DNA from: Zobellia nedashkovskayae
Lineage (GTDB): Bacteria > Bacteroidota > Bacteroidia > Flavobacteriales > Flavobacteriaceae
NCBI RefSeq assembly: GCF_015330125.1
Contig: NZ_JADDXR010000002.1
Location: 3,670,685-3,734,684 of the forward strand
DNA length: 64,000 nucleotides
Reading direction: 5' to 3'
The position numbers were made by a program, and so were the translations under genes. Positions 18,309 through 27,025 of this stretch are shown one piece after another. Each line of letters opens with the position of its first letter. The stretch's first letter is position 1. A model generated the notes under the pieces. It was not told the DNA's origin, made no database searches, and saw only the letters and a program-made list of their open reading frames with translations.

Positions 18309-19094
18309 ATGAATCAACCCCTTGCCTACATTCACCCAGGCGCAAAAATTGCTAAGAATGTTGTGGTAGAACCGTTTACTACAATTCACAACAACGTAAC
18401 GATAGGTGATGGCACTTGGATCGGTTCTAATGTAACCATAATGGAAGGCGCTCGTATTGGAAAAAATTGTAATATTTTTCCAGGTGCCGTAATTTCCGCT
18501 CCGCCTCAAGATTTGAAATATAATAATGAAGACACCACGGTAATAATTGGTAATAACACTACCATTAGGGAGTGTGCTACTATTCACAAAGGTACTTCTG
18601 ATAGGAATAAGACTGTAATTGGTAAAAATTGCCTGATTATGGCTTATTGTCATGTAGCGCATGACTGTATTGTTGGTGATAATTGTATTTTTTCAAACAA
18701 TTCTACGCTTGCAGGACATGTTACTATTGGAGATAACGTAATTCTTGCCGGCTTGGTGGCTGTGCATCAATTTGTATCTATTGGCCAACATGCTTTTGTT
18801 ACTGGTGGTTCTTTAGTTAGAAAAGATGTTCCTCCTTTTGTAAAAGCAGCTCGTGAGCCACTTTCGTACGTGGGTATTAATTCCGTAGGTTTACGTAGAC
18901 GTGGTTTTGTATCAGAAAAGATTCGTGAGATTCAGAATATCTATCGTATTCTTTATCAAAAACATTACAATAATTCACAAGCAACACAAATTATAGAAGC
19001 TGAAATGGAAGCTACTCCTGAACGGGACGAGATTCTACAATTTATCAGGGATTCCCAACGCGGAATCATGAAAGGATATTTCAGTAATAATTAA
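18309..19094 (+). CDS. lpxA: acyl-ACP--UDP-GlcNAc O-acyltransferase
   Basis: LpxA catalyses the first acylation of UDP-GlcNAc in lipid A biosynthesis. It is a trimeric left-handed beta-helix with hexapeptide repeats (residues about 8-190) and a C-terminal helical domain. The catalytic His is H118 (CHVAHDC). The 261-residue length is standard. Its start is 1 bp after the lpxC-fabZ stop codon, so the three lipid A genes are one translationally coupled unit; efp follows after 82 bp. Confidence 0.95.
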   Translation: MNQPLAYIHPGAKIAKNVVVEPFTTIHNNVTIGDGTWIGSNVTIMEGARIGKNCNIFPGAVISAPPQDLKYNNEDTTVIIGNNTTIRECATIHKGTSDRNKTVIGKNCLIMAYCHVAHDCIVGDNCIFSNNSTLAGHVTIGDNVILAGLVAVHQFVSIGQHAFVTGGSLVRKDVPPFVKAAREPLSYVGINSVGLRRRGFVSEKIREIQNIYRILYQKHYNNSQATQIIEAEMEATPERDEILQFIRDSQRGIMKGYFSNN

Positions 19095-19176
19095 TCATAA
19101 ATTTTTAGTCTGGAGGCTTTGCCGAAGTAGACATAGCGTCCATCATAAAAATCACTTACTAAATAGTATATAAGAA

Positions 19177-19743
19177 ATGGCATCAACATCAGATATTAGA
19201 AAAGGACTTTGCATTCGCTACAATAATGATATTTTCAAAATTATTGAGTTTATGCACGTAAAACCGGGTAAAGGGCCAGCTTTTGTACGTACCAAATTAA
19301 AAAGTGTTTCTTCAGGAAAAGTATTGGATAATACATTTTCTGCAGGTCATAAAATCGAGGATGTGCGTGTTGAAACGCGTTCATACCAATTTTTGTATCC
19401 TGAAGGGGAGACCTTTCATTTTATGAATACAGATGATTATAATCAGATAACCCTTCAGGAAAGTTCATTGGATTCTCCGGGATTATTGAAAGAAGGAGAA
19501 ATCGTTAAAATTCTTTTCAACACTGAAGATAGTATGCCATTGTCTGTGGAAATGCCTGCTAGTGTTGTTTTAGAAGTTACTTATACAGAGCCAGGTGTCA
19601 AAGGAAACACGGCAACCAATGCGACTAAGCCAGCGAAAGTTGAAACTGGAGCAGAGGTAAACGTTCCTTTATTTATTAATGAGGGTGATAAAATTAAAGT
19701 AGAGACAGAGAAAGGAACTTATATGGAGCGTGTTAAGGAATAG
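19177..19743 (+). CDS. efp: translation elongation factor P
   Basis: EF-P relieves ribosome stalling at polyproline. The 188-residue protein has the KOW-like domain I with the tip loop HVKPGKGPAFVRTK (loop lysine K32), followed by two OB domains; the C-terminal signature lies near GDKIKVETEKGTYMERVK. The tip lysine could be modified, but no EpmA-type gene is visible here. It lies between lpxA and a second lpxD-like gene, an order I recall from other flavobacteria. Confidence 0.96.
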   Translation: MASTSDIRKGLCIRYNNDIFKIIEFMHVKPGKGPAFVRTKLKSVSSGKVLDNTFSAGHKIEDVRVETRSYQFLYPEGETFHFMNTDDYNQITLQESSLDSPGLLKEGEIVKILFNTEDSMPLSVEMPASVVLEVTYTEPGVKGNTATNATKPAKVETGAEVNVPLFINEGDKIKVETEKGTYMERVKE

Positions 19744-19808
19744 TCGTTTTTCTTAATTAGCTCACTAAAATATTTTCTCAAAAAATAATAACCGAATATA
19801 CTGTTCCA

Positions 19809-20741
19809 TTGAAATTTCCGAAGGCTCAATCTCTTAAGAATATTGCTACATTAATCGATTGCGAATATGTTGGCGCTGATGATTTTCAGGTTTTGGGCAT
19901 GAACGAAATTCATGTGGTTCAGAACGGGGATATTGTTTTTGTAGATCATCCCAAGTATTATGACAAGGCGTTAGCTTCAAAGGCTACTATTGTTCTTATC
20001 AATAAAAAAGTTGATTGCCCAGAAGGGAAGGCGCTTTTAATTTCTGATGATCCTTTTCGTGATTTCAATAAACTTTCTGTTCACTTTAGACCCTTTGAAA
20101 GGGCAACCAATACTGTGGCCATTTCGGCGGAAATTGGAGAGGATACCATTATTCAGCCTAATGTTTTTATAGGTAACAATGTTAAAATCGGCAAGAACTG
20201 TTTGATACATGCAAATGTCTGTCTTTATGATAATTGCGTCATTGGTGATAATGTAATTATTCATTCAGGTTCAGTTTTAGGCGGAGATGCTTTTTACTAT
20301 AAAAATAGACCTGACGGTTTTGATAAACTTATTTCTTGTGGGAGAGTGGTCATTGAAGATAATGTTGAAATTGGAGCCCTTTGTACTATTGATAAAGGGG
20401 TAACTGGCGACACAACTATTAAAAAGGGAACAAAGTTAGATAATCAAGTACATGTTGGGCACGACACCGTTATTGGTGAAAAGTGTCTGATTGCTTCACA
20501 AACTGGTATTGCAGGTTGTGTCATAATAGAAGATGAAGTTACGCTTTGGGGCCAAGTTGGTACCAATAGTGGAATTACAATAGGAAAGAAAGCGGTAATT
20601 ATGGGGCAAACAGGAGTAACTAAATCCGTTGCAGGCGGTAAAAGTTATTTCGGAACACCTATTGAAGAATCACGTGAAAAGCTAAAACAATTGGCTTATG
20701 TGAAGAAAATTCCATTCATTCTTAAAAAATTAGAAGAATAA
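19809..20741 (+). CDS. LpxD-like acyltransferase paralogue
   Basis: A 310-residue left-handed beta-helix protein related to LpxD. The N-terminal domain (about 1-100) matches the LpxD uridine-binding domain (EIHVVQNGDIVFVDHPKYY), then come hexapeptide repeats, with HVGHDTVIG carrying the likely active His. It starts at TTG 19809; the conserved KFPKAQSLKNIATLIDCEYVG begins right after, and no ATG is available upstream. It is shorter than the lpxD at 15892 and may acylate a different amino sugar. Its distinct role is unresolved. Confidence 0.82.
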   Translation: MKFPKAQSLKNIATLIDCEYVGADDFQVLGMNEIHVVQNGDIVFVDHPKYYDKALASKATIVLINKKVDCPEGKALLISDDPFRDFNKLSVHFRPFERATNTVAISAEIGEDTIIQPNVFIGNNVKIGKNCLIHANVCLYDNCVIGDNVIIHSGSVLGGDAFYYKNRPDGFDKLISCGRVVIEDNVEIGALCTIDKGVTGDTTIKKGTKLDNQVHVGHDTVIGEKCLIASQTGIAGCVIIEDEVTLWGQVGTNSGITIGKKAVIMGQTGVTKSVAGGKSYFGTPIEESREKLKQLAYVKKIPFILKKLEE

Positions 20742-20777
20742 AATGCTGTCTGAGTTCAGATTTCATTTGTAAACCTA

Positions 20778-20785
20778 TATTTTTG
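20778..20785 (+). promoter_or_regulatory. candidate -7 promoter element TATTTTTG for sucD
   Basis: A TAnnTTTG match lies 26 bp before sucD. No good -33 TTG is seen. Confidence 0.4.
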
Positions 20786-20811
20786 TCACATTAAAATAAA
20801 CTAGAGAGTAT

Positions 20812-21684
20812 ATGAGCGTTTTAGTCAATAAAGATTCCAAGATAATAGTTCAGGGGTTTACAGGTAGTGAAGGTACTTTTCACGCAGAGCAAATGATCGA
20901 ATACGGAACCAACGTAGTTGGTGGTGTAACACCGGGTAAAGGTGGACAAGAGCATTTGGGAAGACCTGTTTTTAACACAGTTGAAGAAGCTGTAGAAAAA
21001 GTAGGAGCTGATACGACTATCATTTTCGTGCCACCTGCTTTTGCTGCTGATGCAATTATGGAAGCCGCTAGCGCGGGTATTAAAGTAATTATTACTATTA
21101 CGGAGGGTATTCCTGTTGCCGATATGGTAAAGGCTGCCAATTATATTAAACATATGGATTGCCGTTTGGTAGGTCCTAACTGTCCTGGTGTAATTACTCC
21201 AGGAGAGGCTAAAGTAGGTATCATGCCTGGTTTTGTGTTTAAAAAAGGAAATGTTGGTATTGTATCTAAGTCTGGTACTTTAACATATGAAGCTGCTGAT
21301 CAAGTAGTTCGTCAAGGTTTAGGTATAACAACAGCTATTGGTATTGGTGGAGATCCAATTATTGGAACTACTACAAAAGAAGCTGTGGAGCTTTTGATCA
21401 ATGATCCAGAGACCGAATGTGTAGTTATGATCGGAGAGATCGGTGGTCAATTGGAAGCGGATGCTGCAAAATGGTACAAAGAAAGTGGCAGCAAGAAACC
21501 TGTTGTAGGTTTCATTGCTGGTGAAACTGCTCCCGCAGGAAGAACCATGGGTCACGCTGGTGCTATTGTTGGTGGAAGCGATGATACCGCTCAAGCTAAA
21601 AAGAAAATTATGAGAGAGCACGGAATTCACGTGGTAGACTCTCCGGCAGAAATTGGCTTGAAAGTAAAAGAGGTTATGGGTTAA
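20812..21684 (+). CDS. sucD: succinate--CoA ligase subunit alpha
   Basis: SucD forms the TCA-cycle succinyl-CoA synthetase with SucC and carries the phosphohistidine. The CoA-binding domain ([10 protein letters not shown], about 15-24) and [10 protein letters not shown] are clear; the phosphorylated His is H248 ([11 protein letters not shown]). The 290-residue length is normal. sucC is not in the window, as is usual for flavobacteria where the two genes are unlinked. It has its own promoter-like site and a strong terminator. Confidence 0.97.
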   Translation: MSVLVNKDSKIIVQGFTGSEGTFHAEQMIEYGTNVVGGVTPGKGGQEHLGRPVFNTVEEAVEKVGADTTIIFVPPAFAADAIMEAASAGIKVIITITEGIPVADMVKAANYIKHMDCRLVGPNCPGVITPGEAKVGIMPGFVFKKGNVGIVSKSGTLTYEAADQVVRQGLGITTAIGIGGDPIIGTTTKEAVELLINDPETECVVMIGEIGGQLEADAAKWYKESGSKKPVVGFIAGETAPAGRTMGHAGAIVGGSDDTAQAKKKIMREHGIHVVDSPAEIGLKVKEVMG

Positions 21685-21702
21685 TTCCCTTAAGGATATA
21701 TG

Positions 21703-21739
21703 AATCCCGTTTTCGATTTTTCGGAAACGGGATTTTTTT
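21703..21739 (+). terminator. rho-independent terminator of sucD
   Basis: AATCCCGTTT pairs with AAACGGGATT, followed by a T-run. The stem is strong and lies 19 bp after the stop codon. Confidence 0.9.
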
Positions 21740-21763
21740 ATAGCCATTTTGTCAAACAAAAGT

Positions 21764-21771
21764 TATATTTG
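21764..21771 (+). promoter_or_regulatory. candidate -7 promoter element TATATTTG for fabG
   Basis: A TAnnTTTG match lies 29 bp before fabG. The -33 element is not evident at normal spacing. Confidence 0.4.
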
Positions 21772-21800
21772 AAGTAGAACAGAGCAAATCTATTTAGAGC

Positions 21801-22547
21801 ATGAAATTGTTAGAAGGAAAAAATGCGATCATCACAGGCGCAAGTAGAGGTATAGGTACGGGTATTGCCCGAGTTTTTGCCGAGAACGGAGCTAATGTAG
21901 CTTTTACTTATAGTTCTAGCGAAGCACCAGCTTTGGCACTCGAGAAAGAATTGTCTAGTTTAGGAATTAAAGCAAAAGCATACAAAAGTAATGCGGCAAG
22001 TTTTGAAGCTTCTGAAAAATTGGTTGCTAGTGTTCTAGAAGATTTTGGTGGAATAGATATTCTGATTAACAATGCGGGTATCACCAAAGACAATTTGCTT
22101 ATGCGAATGTCAGAAGCAGATTTTGATAGTGTTATAGAGATAAACTTAAAATCTGTTTTCAATATGACCAAAGCTGTTCAACGTACGATGTTGAAACAAC
22201 GAAAGGGTAGTATCGTGAACATGAGTAGTGTGGTTGGTGTTAAGGGTAATGCCGGACAAACAAACTATGCAGCCTCAAAAGCAGGAATGATCGGGTTTAC
22301 GAAATCTGTTGCTTTAGAACTAGGTTCAAGAAATATAAGATGTAATGCCGTTGCACCAGGTTTTATTGAAACCGAAATGACCGGTAAACTAGATGAAAAA
22401 GTAGTTCAAGGTTGGAGAGATGGTATTCCGCTTAAAAGAGGTGGTTCTCCAGAAGATATTGCAAATGCCTGTCTATTTTTTGCTTCAGACTTATCCGCTT
22501 ATGTTACGGGTCAAGTACTGAACGTAGATGGCGGTATGCTTACATAA
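21801..22547 (+). CDS. fabG: 3-oxoacyl-ACP reductase
   Basis: FabG is the NADPH-dependent ketoreductase of fatty acid elongation. It is a classical short-chain dehydrogenase: GASRGIGTGIA (residues 13-23), NNAG (90-93), and the triad S143, Y156, K160 (TNYAASKAG). The ending YVTGQVLNVDGGM is the FabG signature. The 248-residue length is standard. It stands alone between sucD and a vWA gene. It could serve another acyl pathway, but FabG is the simplest reading. Confidence 0.93.
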   Translation: MKLLEGKNAIITGASRGIGTGIARVFAENGANVAFTYSSSEAPALALEKELSSLGIKAKAYKSNAASFEASEKLVASVLEDFGGIDILINNAGITKDNLLMRMSEADFDSVIEINLKSVFNMTKAVQRTMLKQRKGSIVNMSSVVGVKGNAGQTNYAASKAGMIGFTKSVALELGSRNIRCNAVAPGFIETEMTGKLDEKVVQGWRDGIPLKRGGSPEDIANACLFFASDLSAYVTGQVLNVDGGMLT

Positions 22548-22555
22548 GGTATATG

Positions 22556-22585
22556 GTCCGGAAGTGCATTATGGTATTTCCGGAC
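22556..22585 (+). terminator. weak terminator-like hairpin after fabG
   Basis: GTCCGGAA and TTCCGGAC form a perfect 8-bp stem with a 14-base loop, but only a short TTTAT follows. It may be a weak terminator or a stabilising hairpin between fabG and the vWA gene. Confidence 0.45.
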
Positions 22586-22613
22586 TTTATAGTTTAAAAA
22601 AGAAAGTTCCTTA

Positions 22614-24641
22614 ATGAACACCCAAACGATTCTCTACATAATCTTGGCTGCAATTGTTTCGCTGGCGTTGGTGTTGTTTCAATATTTCTACAAAAGCAAA
22701 CGTACGGGCAAGCTTAATATAGCTTTGGCTTTTTTACGTTTTATCACTTTTTTCTGCGGGTTTCTATTACTCATAAATCCAAAATTTACAAAAAACGAAT
22801 ACACCACCGAGAAGGCTAATCTCATTATCTTAACTGATAATTCCTCATCTGTTGCTTCATCTAAACAAGTTATAGAGAAGACTATAGATGATATAGAGAA
22901 AAGCGGTGAACTCAATAAACGCTTTTCTATTCAAGAATATAGTTTTGGAGCTGCTTTAACAGAGAATGATAGTTTGTCATTTCTGGAAAAGAACACCAAT
23001 ATTTCAAAAGCGCTTTCTGCTTTAAAAGAGGTGTACTCAGCTACCAATTCCGCTATCGTTCTAATTACGGACGGTAATCAGACTTTAGGTAGAGATTATG
23101 ATTTTCAAAATGAACAACAACAATTTCCTGTTTATCCCATTGCCGTTGGTGATACCACACGATATGAAGATGTTGCTATTTCTCAGATAAACACCAATCG
23201 ATACGCTTTTCTTAAGAATAAATATCCTGTCGAAATTTATGTTTCTTATACAGGTACAGAAGATATAAGTGTTCCCGTAAAGGTTTCCTTAAACGGAAAA
23301 ACAGTATTCCGGCAAAACGTTTCTTTTTCGAAAACAAATAACAGTGCTGTAATTAATACATTGTTAGAAGCGAATTCCGTTGGAACTAAAAACCTTCAGG
23401 TTTCGATTGATGAGCTCAAAAACGAGCGTAATAAGGCTAATAATAAGAGAACGGTAGTTGTAGAGGTTATAGATGAGAAAACGAATATAGCCCTAGTTTC
23501 TAGCCTTCTACATCCAGATGTTGGAGCTTTAAAGAAATCAATAGAGAGTAATGGTCAGCGTTCAGTTACTATAATGAAACCTAATGGCAATTCAAAAGAC
23601 TGGGAAGAGGTTGACCTTTTTATTCTTTATCAGCCTAACGCATCATTCAAAAAGCTGTACGACTATATAGAAAAAAAGCAAGCTAATACATTTACGGTCA
23701 CCGGGCCTAAAACCGATTGGCGTTTCCTGAATAGTTCACAAAAGGAGTTTACTAAAAATAGTTACAATCAAGAAGAAGAGGTCTTTGGCGTTTTAAATAC
23801 CGGCTTTAGTCTTTTTAGTAGTACAGATTTTTCGGTGGATGATTTTCCTCCGCTTCAGAGTACTTTGGGGGATATAATACTAAATGGAAAAAATGATATT
23901 TTATTGACGCAACGAATAAAGGGAGTCAATCTAAAACAACCCTTGTTAGCTGTTTTTGAGGGAAACGAAAAAAGGGATGCGGTATTATTTGGGGAAAATA
24001 TTTGGAAATGGCGCATGCAAACTTATAGAAACGCGCAGAGCTTCAAAAATTTCGATGACCTAATTGGTAAGCTTGTTTTGTATTTGGGAACTAATAAATC
24101 CCGTCAGAGACTTACCTTGGATTATGAGAATATCTATGCTGGGAGTAACGAAACAAGAATTTCAGCGACTTATTTTGATAAGGCCTTTGCTTTTGATGCT
24201 AATGCAGAAATAGTTCTTAGGTTGAAAAACTTAGAGTCAAAATTAAATACGGAGGTTCCGATGTTGTTGAAAGGCAATTACTATGAAGCGGACCTTAGTA
24301 ATTTACAACCTGGCAAATATGATTTTACGGTAGTTGTAAAAAAAGAAAACTTATCCAAATCAGGAAGTTTTATAATTCTAGATTTTGATGTTGAAAAACA
24401 GTTTTTGGCTACCGATGATAAAAAGTTACAACGTTTAGCTCAGAACACAGGGGGAAGCTTATATTATCCTACTCAAAATAGCGATTTGACCCAGGATTTA
24501 TTAAGTGATGATCGTTACCTGCCAACCCAGAAAAACAAGCAAAATGTCGTATCTTTGATAGATTTCAGACTATTGTTAGGGCTCATGGTTTTTGCTCTCG
24601 CGCTAGAATGGTTTTTAAGAAAATATAACGGATTAATTTAA
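22614..24641 (+). CDS. membrane protein with von Willebrand A-type domain
   Basis: A 675-residue protein anchored by two N-terminal helices (about 5-25 and 37-56) and one C-terminal helix (about 648-665). After the second helix a vWA-like fold begins with a DxSxS metal site (LTDNSSSV, near residue 75) and VLITDGNQTLG. The large central part is probably periplasmic and may hold an Ig-like domain. The architecture recalls BatA/BatB-type proteins, but no MoxR ATPase is adjacent. An SPFH gene starts 10 bp downstream. The function is unknown. Confidence 0.78.
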   Translation: MNTQTILYIILAAIVSLALVLFQYFYKSKRTGKLNIALAFLRFITFFCGFLLLINPKFTKNEYTTEKANLIILTDNSSSVASSKQVIEKTIDDIEKSGELNKRFSIQEYSFGAALTENDSLSFLEKNTNISKALSALKEVYSATNSAIVLITDGNQTLGRDYDFQNEQQQFPVYPIAVGDTTRYEDVAISQINTNRYAFLKNKYPVEIYVSYTGTEDISVPVKVSLNGKTVFRQNVSFSKTNNSAVINTLLEANSVGTKNLQVSIDELKNERNKANNKRTVVVEVIDEKTNIALVSSLLHPDVGALKKSIESNGQRSVTIMKPNGNSKDWEEVDLFILYQPNASFKKLYDYIEKKQANTFTVTGPKTDWRFLNSSQKEFTKNSYNQEEEVFGVLNTGFSLFSSTDFSVDDFPPLQSTLGDIILNGKNDILLTQRIKGVNLKQPLLAVFEGNEKRDAVLFGENIWKWRMQTYRNAQSFKNFDDLIGKLVLYLGTNKSRQRLTLDYENIYAGSNETRISATYFDKAFAFDANAEIVLRLKNLESKLNTEVPMLLKGNYYEADLSNLQPGKYDFTVVVKKENLSKSGSFIILDFDVEKQFLATDDKKLQRLAQNTGGSLYYPTQNSDLTQDLLSDDRYLPTQKNKQNVVSLIDFRLLLGLMVFALALEWFLRKYNGLI

Positions 24642-24651
24642 ACAAATATAA

Positions 24652-25467
24652 ATGGACAAATTACCAAAGATTGCATTACCAGTAATATTCGGATTTATTG
24701 TAGTTATTATTTTATTTTCAAAATCTACTGTAACTATAGACTCAGGTCAGGCTGGTGTTTTATATAAAACGTTCGGTGGTGGGGTTGTGACGGATGAAGC
24801 CCCAATGGGCGAGGGATTTCACATTGTGGCACCTTGGAATAGAGTTACTGTTTACGAAGTGAGACAACAAGAGGTTCTTGAAAAAATGAATGTATTGTCT
24901 AGTAATGGTTTGGATATTAAATTAGAGGCATCAGCATGGTTTGAGCCAATTCGTAATGATTTAGGGAAGCTTCATCAAGAAAAAGGAGAAGATTACATAC
25001 AAAGGGTGTTGTTGCCAACAATTAGATCTGCAGCTCGTTCGGTAGTAGGGCGTTACACGCCGGAACAGTTATATTCAAGCAAAAGAGATGCTATTCAACA
25101 GGAGATATTTGACGAGACTCAAAAAATTGTGTCAGGGCAGTATATTCAATTGAATGAAATATTGGTTAGAGATGTTACGTTGCCGCCAACGATTAAGGAC
25201 GCAATTGAAAGAAAATTGAAGCAAGAGCAGGAGTCTCTAGAATACGAGTTTAGATTAGTCACCGCTAAAAAAGAGGCTGAAAAAGTAACCATTGAAGCTC
25301 AAGGTAAGGCAGATGCTAACAAAATTTTAAGTGCTTCGCTTACAGATAAGATCCTGCAGGACAAAGGTATTGACGCTACATTGAAGTTGGCGCAATCTGC
25401 AAATGCTAAAGTGGTAGTTGTAGGTAGTGGCGAATCTGGCTTACCTTTGATTTTAGGAAACAACTAA
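24652..25467 (+). CDS. SPFH/prohibitin-family membrane protein
   Basis: A 271-residue prohibitin-like protein. The N-terminal helix (about 6-24, IALPVIFGFIVVIILF) anchors it, the SPFH domain follows (about 28-185, with TIDSGQAGVLYKTFGGGV), then a coiled-coil (about 185-230, LEYEFRLVTAKKEAEKVTIE). Bacterial prohibitins form large rings that organise membranes or chaperone proteases. Its tight spacing to the vWA gene suggests a shared role in the envelope. Confidence 0.9.
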   Translation: MDKLPKIALPVIFGFIVVIILFSKSTVTIDSGQAGVLYKTFGGGVVTDEAPMGEGFHIVAPWNRVTVYEVRQQEVLEKMNVLSSNGLDIKLEASAWFEPIRNDLGKLHQEKGEDYIQRVLLPTIRSAARSVVGRYTPEQLYSSKRDAIQQEIFDETQKIVSGQYIQLNEILVRDVTLPPTIKDAIERKLKQEQESLEYEFRLVTAKKEAEKVTIEAQGKADANKILSASLTDKILQDKGIDATLKLAQSANAKVVVVGSGESGLPLILGNN

Positions 25468-25559
25468 ATATGTTTAAAGTTAAAGCAGTTGCATAGTTTT
25501 TGTTTATTTTGCAACTATTCTTTTGAGAAATGAAAAATAGATTTTACATTTACAGCATA

Positions 25560-25613
25560 ATGAAAAACAGAACTACACATCATCATTTCCATATTCACGC
25601 TCAGGCGAGGTAG
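25560..25613 (+). CDS. hisL: histidine operon leader peptide
   Basis: An 18-codon frame encodes a peptide whose middle is THHHFHIHAQ, with five His in seven codons (codons 7-9, 11, 13). It ends 29 bp before a perfect terminator hairpin and about 100 bp before hisG. This is the layout of a His attenuator: ribosome stalling at His codons when His-tRNA is scarce would prevent terminator formation. An in-frame ATG at 25530 could extend the peptide to 27 residues; both starts read MKNR. No classical anti-terminator pairing was identified by eye. Confidence 0.8.
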   Translation: MKNRTTHHHFHIHAQAR

Positions 25614-25642
25614 GAATGTATTGTAGTAGTGCAACATATTTA

Positions 25643-25672
25643 AAAACCCGTTTGAGCAATCAAACGGGTTTT
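25643..25672 (+). terminator. attenuator terminator of the his operon
   Basis: A perfect 13-bp stem, AAAACCCGTTTGA against TCAAACGGGTTTT, has a GCAA loop, and the 3' arm ends in four T followed by GTATTT. It sits between the His-rich leader peptide and hisG, so it is best read as the regulated terminator. Confidence 0.85.
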
Positions 25673-25715
25673 GTATTTAATCCAATTTTGATTGTTTAAG
25701 CACAACAAATTAAAA

Positions 25716-26573
25716 ATGAAAAAAATTAGAATTGCTATTCAGAAATCGGGAAGATTAAATGAGGATTCCCTTCAAATCTTAAAGGATTGTGGAATTTCCA
25801 TTGATAATGGAAAGGACCAACTCAAAGCATCTTCTAGAAACTTTCCAATGGAGGTTTTCTATCTTAGAAATGGAGATATACCGCAATATTTAAGAGATGG
25901 CGTGGTAGATATTGCAATTATAGGAGAGAATGTTTTAATTGAAAAAGGAGAGGATATTTCAATTGCAGAAAAACTTGGGTTTTCTAAGTGTAAAGTTTCT
26001 CTAGCGGTGCCTAAATCTTTCAAATATAATTCTGTAAAGGATTTTGAAGGTAAACGTATAGCAACCTCATATCCAAATACGGTAATTAATTACCTAAAAG
26101 ATAAAGGCGTAAATGCCGATTTACATATTATCAGTGGTTCTGTTGAGATTGCTCCAAATATTGGTTTAGCAGATGCTATTTGCGATATTGTTTCAAGTGG
26201 TAGCACGTTGTTCAAGAACAATTTAAAGGAAGTTGAAGTGATGCTCACTAGTGAAGCTGTGTTAGCAGTTTCACCAAAAATTTCTGAGGAAAGAAGAGAG
26301 CTACTAAAGAAATTACAATTTCGTATTCAATCTGTATTACGAGCCAGAGGTTCTAAATACGTATTGTTGAATGCTCCCAATGACAAACTTGATATGGTAT
26401 TGAAGTTGTTGCCAGGAATGAGAAGCCCTACTGTTTTGCCATTGGCAGAAGAAGGTTGGAGCTCAGTTCACACGGTTATAAATAAAGATAAATTCTGGGA
26501 TGTTATTGATGAGTTAAAACAAGCTGGTGCAGAAGGTATTTTGGTTTGTCCTATTGAGAAGATGGTACTTTAA
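25716..26573 (+). CDS. hisG: ATP phosphoribosyltransferase, long form
   Basis: HisG starts histidine biosynthesis by joining ATP and PRPP. The start is the ATG at 25716 (MKKIRIAIQKSGRLNEDS); an upstream TTG in the same frame is only 24 bp away and less likely. At 285 residues it is the long form with a C-terminal ACT-like regulatory domain (about 210-285) that gives feedback inhibition by histidine, so no HisZ is required. The PRPP loop region is ICDIVSSGSTL. It follows the leader peptide and attenuator. Confidence 0.96.
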   Translation: MKKIRIAIQKSGRLNEDSLQILKDCGISIDNGKDQLKASSRNFPMEVFYLRNGDIPQYLRDGVVDIAIIGENVLIEKGEDISIAEKLGFSKCKVSLAVPKSFKYNSVKDFEGKRIATSYPNTVINYLKDKGVNADLHIISGSVEIAPNIGLADAICDIVSSGSTLFKNNLKEVEVMLTSEAVLAVSPKISEERRELLKKLQFRIQSVLRARGSKYVLLNAPNDKLDMVLKLLPGMRSPTVLPLAEEGWSSVHTVINKDKFWDVIDELKQAGAEGILVCPIEKMVL

Positions 26574-26582
26574 TTATCTGGT

Positions 26583-27020
26583 ATGGCGGGTAATTTAAAA
26601 TTAGAATTGATTCCTTACGATAAAATCGAATCTATTCTGCCTTTGGTCTTTAAGTTGAACGATGGTAAGTTTTCTGAGGAAGTATTAAAAAGCCGTTTAC
26701 AGCCTATGTTAACCATGGGAGGATATGAATGTTTAGGAGTATATGACAAGCAAAAATTAATAGCTTGTTGCGGCATATGGCTTTTGCAGAAACTGTACAA
26801 GGGAAAACATATTGAATTAGACAATGTATTTGTAAACGAAGAATACCGTAGTAGAGGAGTTGGTAAACTTATGATGGATTGGCTTGTTGAGTATGCAAAA
26901 AGTATAGGTGGTAATAGCATAGAGCTCAACTCTTATATTGCGAATAAAAAAGGAATTAAATTTTGGCAACGTCACGGATTTGAACCTTTAGGATACCACA
27001 TGATCAAGAATTTAGAGTAA
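26583..27020 (+). CDS. GNAT-family N-acetyltransferase within the his operon
   Basis: A 145-residue Gcn5-type acetyltransferase. Acetyl-CoA motif A is clear (LDNVFVNEEYRSRGVGKLMMDWL, with RSRGVGK contacting the pyrophosphate), and motif B follows in NKKGIKFWQRHGFEPLGYHM. It lies 9 bp after hisG and 5 bp before hisD, so it is surely cotranscribed with them. The substrate is unknown. No known step of histidine synthesis needs acetylation, so it may be a passenger or a modulating enzyme. Confidence 0.88.
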   Translation: MAGNLKLELIPYDKIESILPLVFKLNDGKFSEEVLKSRLQPMLTMGGYECLGVYDKQKLIACCGIWLLQKLYKGKHIELDNVFVNEEYRSRGVGKLMMDWLVEYAKSIGGNSIELNSYIANKKGIKFWQRHGFEPLGYHMIKNLE

Positions 27021-27025
27021 AGAAA

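Noticed and set aside
21319..21759. A 146-residue minus-strand frame opposite sucD
   Set aside because: It lies almost wholly inside the highly conserved sucD, is rich in Ser/Phe/Asn as expected from antisense reading, and has no recognisable domain.
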